Shown in pieces: positions 6,035 through 7,012 of a stretch of DNA of 7,012 bases (the stretch's first letter is position 1; each line of letters begins with the position of its first letter). The position numbers were made by a program, and so were the translations under genes. This stretch comes from Pseudofrankia asymbiotica. Lineage in GTDB: Bacteria; Actinomycetota; Actinomycetes; Frankiales; Frankiaceae. A model generated the notes under the pieces. It was given only the letters and a program-made list of their open reading frames with translations. It was not told the origin of the DNA and did not search any database. The stretch lies in contig NZ_MOMC01000024.1 in the NCBI RefSeq assembly GCF_001983105.1, positions 83,053-90,064 of the forward strand. Reading direction: 5' to 3'.

Positions 6035-6981
6035 GTCGTCTGGTTCCGCGGGAACGGCGTGCGTTCGAGGGCCGCGACGACAGGGTCGAACCGCTTCCAC
6101 CGAGGCGCGAGCGCCAGCACGTTCGACGTGAACGGGCCTTGCGTGGCGAGGCCCCGCCGGGTCAGATTGAAGATCATGTAGCCAAGCTCGGTGAGCAGGT
6201 CGACCAGCTCCGCCTGGCTTTGGCCCTGGCGGTTCAGGTGCCCGGGCAGCATCTCCAGCAGTAGCGCCGGCGACTGGGCGGCGAGCAGATTCCTGGCGCC
6301 GCGCAGTACGTCGATCTCGAAACCCTCGACGTCGATTTTGATGAGATCCGGGGGTCGGTGCCGCTCCGTGTACGCGTCGAGGGTGGTGAGCGGCGCGACG
6401 CGGTCGGCGGATTCGAGGCTGGTGACAGGATGGGAGAGGCCAGAGGCGTCACGGTAGACCCGCATACCGATCTCACCGACCGTCGCCCCGATGGCGCGGG
6501 ACTCGAGCCGCACCTGCGACAGCCCGTTACGCCGGACCATCGCCTCCAGGATCGCCATCGTGTCCGGCACCGGCTCGAAGGCATGTACCTGCCCGGACGG
6601 CCTCACGAGGCCCGCGGCCCACAGGGTGTAGACGCCGATGTTCGCGCCGACGTCGTAGCAGCAGTCACCGGGGCCGAGCACGGCGGCGAACACCGGGGCG
6701 AGCGCGGGTGGACGGTAACGCAGCGCGGGCAACGCACGCGCCGAGCCATCCCGGGAGCTCTCGACGTCGAAGCGCATGCCGTTGACAAACCGGCCACGAA
6801 GCGGGCCGGTGTACTCGTCGGTCGACCCCTGGGCCCAGCCGACGACCCGGTCGCGACCACGCACATCGGGAAGGCTGGCTGCCAGCCGGCCGGCGAGGCG
6901 CCAGCGCAACGGGCCCTGTCCGTGTCCTTGGCCGAGCCGTCGCAATGTCGAGGCGGTCCGCCGGGTCGTCAGAAGATCCAC
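6031..6981 (-). CDS. FkbM-family SAM-dependent methyltransferase
   Basis: This 316-residue cytoplasmic class I methyltransferase has the FkbM signature order. About 105 N-terminal residues come first, then the SAM-binding motif YDVGANIGVYT (109-119), AFEPVP (134-139) whose Glu136 should hold the SAM ribose, and the RAIG segment (162-165). DLIKIDVEGFE (212-222) follows, then LLLEMLP (240-246). The family O-methylates sugars and natural products. Beside Wzx- and Wzy-like genes the likely target is a hydroxyl on a repeat-unit sugar, which is inference. The GTG start at 6981 has AGGG 8 bases upstream (6993-6990). The frame stays open to the window edge, so an earlier start outside cannot be excluded. 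A TAG in another frame at 6994-6992 may end the preceding gene and would fit a start at 6981. It is the first gene of the operon seen here, so the promoter lies further right or the operon continues there. Confidence 0.87.
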   Translation of the reverse strand: MDLLTTRRTASTLRRLGQGHGQGPLRWRLAGRLAASLPDVRGRDRVVGWAQGSTDEYTGPLRGRFVNGMRFDVESSRDGSARALPALRYRPPALAPVFAAVLGPGDCCYDVGANIGVYTLWAAGLVRPSGQVHAFEPVPDTMAILEAMVRRNGLSQVRLESRAIGATVGEIGMRVYRDASGLSHPVTSLESADRVAPLTTLDAYTERHRPPDLIKIDVEGFEIDVLRGARNLLAAQSPALLLEMLPGHLNRQGQSQAELVDLLTELGYMIFNLTRRGLATQGPFTSNVLALAPRWKRFDPVVAALERTPFPRNQTT

Positions 6982-7012
6982 GTGGCGAACCCTAGGTGGG
7001 ACCTGCCAGTTG

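Noticed and set aside
5048..6181. 377-codon plus-strand frame opposite the flippase and methyltransferase
   Set aside because: It is His/Arg/Gln/Asp-rich antisense shadow. The minus strand has coherent flippase and FkbM motifs with matched start/stop overlaps.
1..7012. CRISPR arrays, tRNA/rRNA genes, insertion sequences or attachment sites
   Set aside because: I looked for regularly spaced repeats, tRNA-like arms, transposase motifs and flanking direct repeats and found none.

Overview
This 7,012-base window is GC-rich, with GC at most third codon positions, GTG starts and tightly packed genes. That points to an actinomycete, possibly a Frankia-like lineage, although nothing here fixes the genus. 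The content is a surface or exopolysaccharide (glycan) biosynthesis locus. No tRNA, rRNA, transposase or CRISPR array is visible.

Layout: one plus-strand gene (46-1260) encodes a UDP-N-acetylhexosamine 4,6-dehydratase-like enzyme of the PseB/FlaA1/CapD group. It is followed by a 543-base gene-free interval (1261-1803) holding two strong hairpins. The rest is a minus-strand operon read from the right edge towards 1804: FkbM-type methyltransferase (6981-6031), MOP-superfamily (Wzx-type) flippase (6034-4664), CgeB-like glycosyltransferase (4667-3546), and a Wzy-like multi-membrane-span polymerase (3549-1804). Every junction in this operon is a 4-base start/stop overlap (GTGA, ATGA, GTGA). These overlaps set the starts and imply translational coupling.

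Inferred joint role: the dehydratase supplies a 4-keto-6-deoxy nucleotide sugar. The glycosyltransferase adds a sugar to a lipid-linked repeat unit, and the methyltransferase may O-methylate a sugar. The flippase moves the unit across the membrane and the Wzy-like protein polymerises it. This is the parts list of a Wzx/Wzy-dependent pathway, but the initiating phosphoglycosyltransferase, other glycosyltransferases and chain-length control are not in the window and would have to lie outside it.

I see no clearly new system. The points most worth a second look are the altered catalytic motif of the dehydratase, the change in codon composition at the polymerase C-terminus, the acidic DG-repeat loop in the polymerase, and the structured convergent intergenic region.
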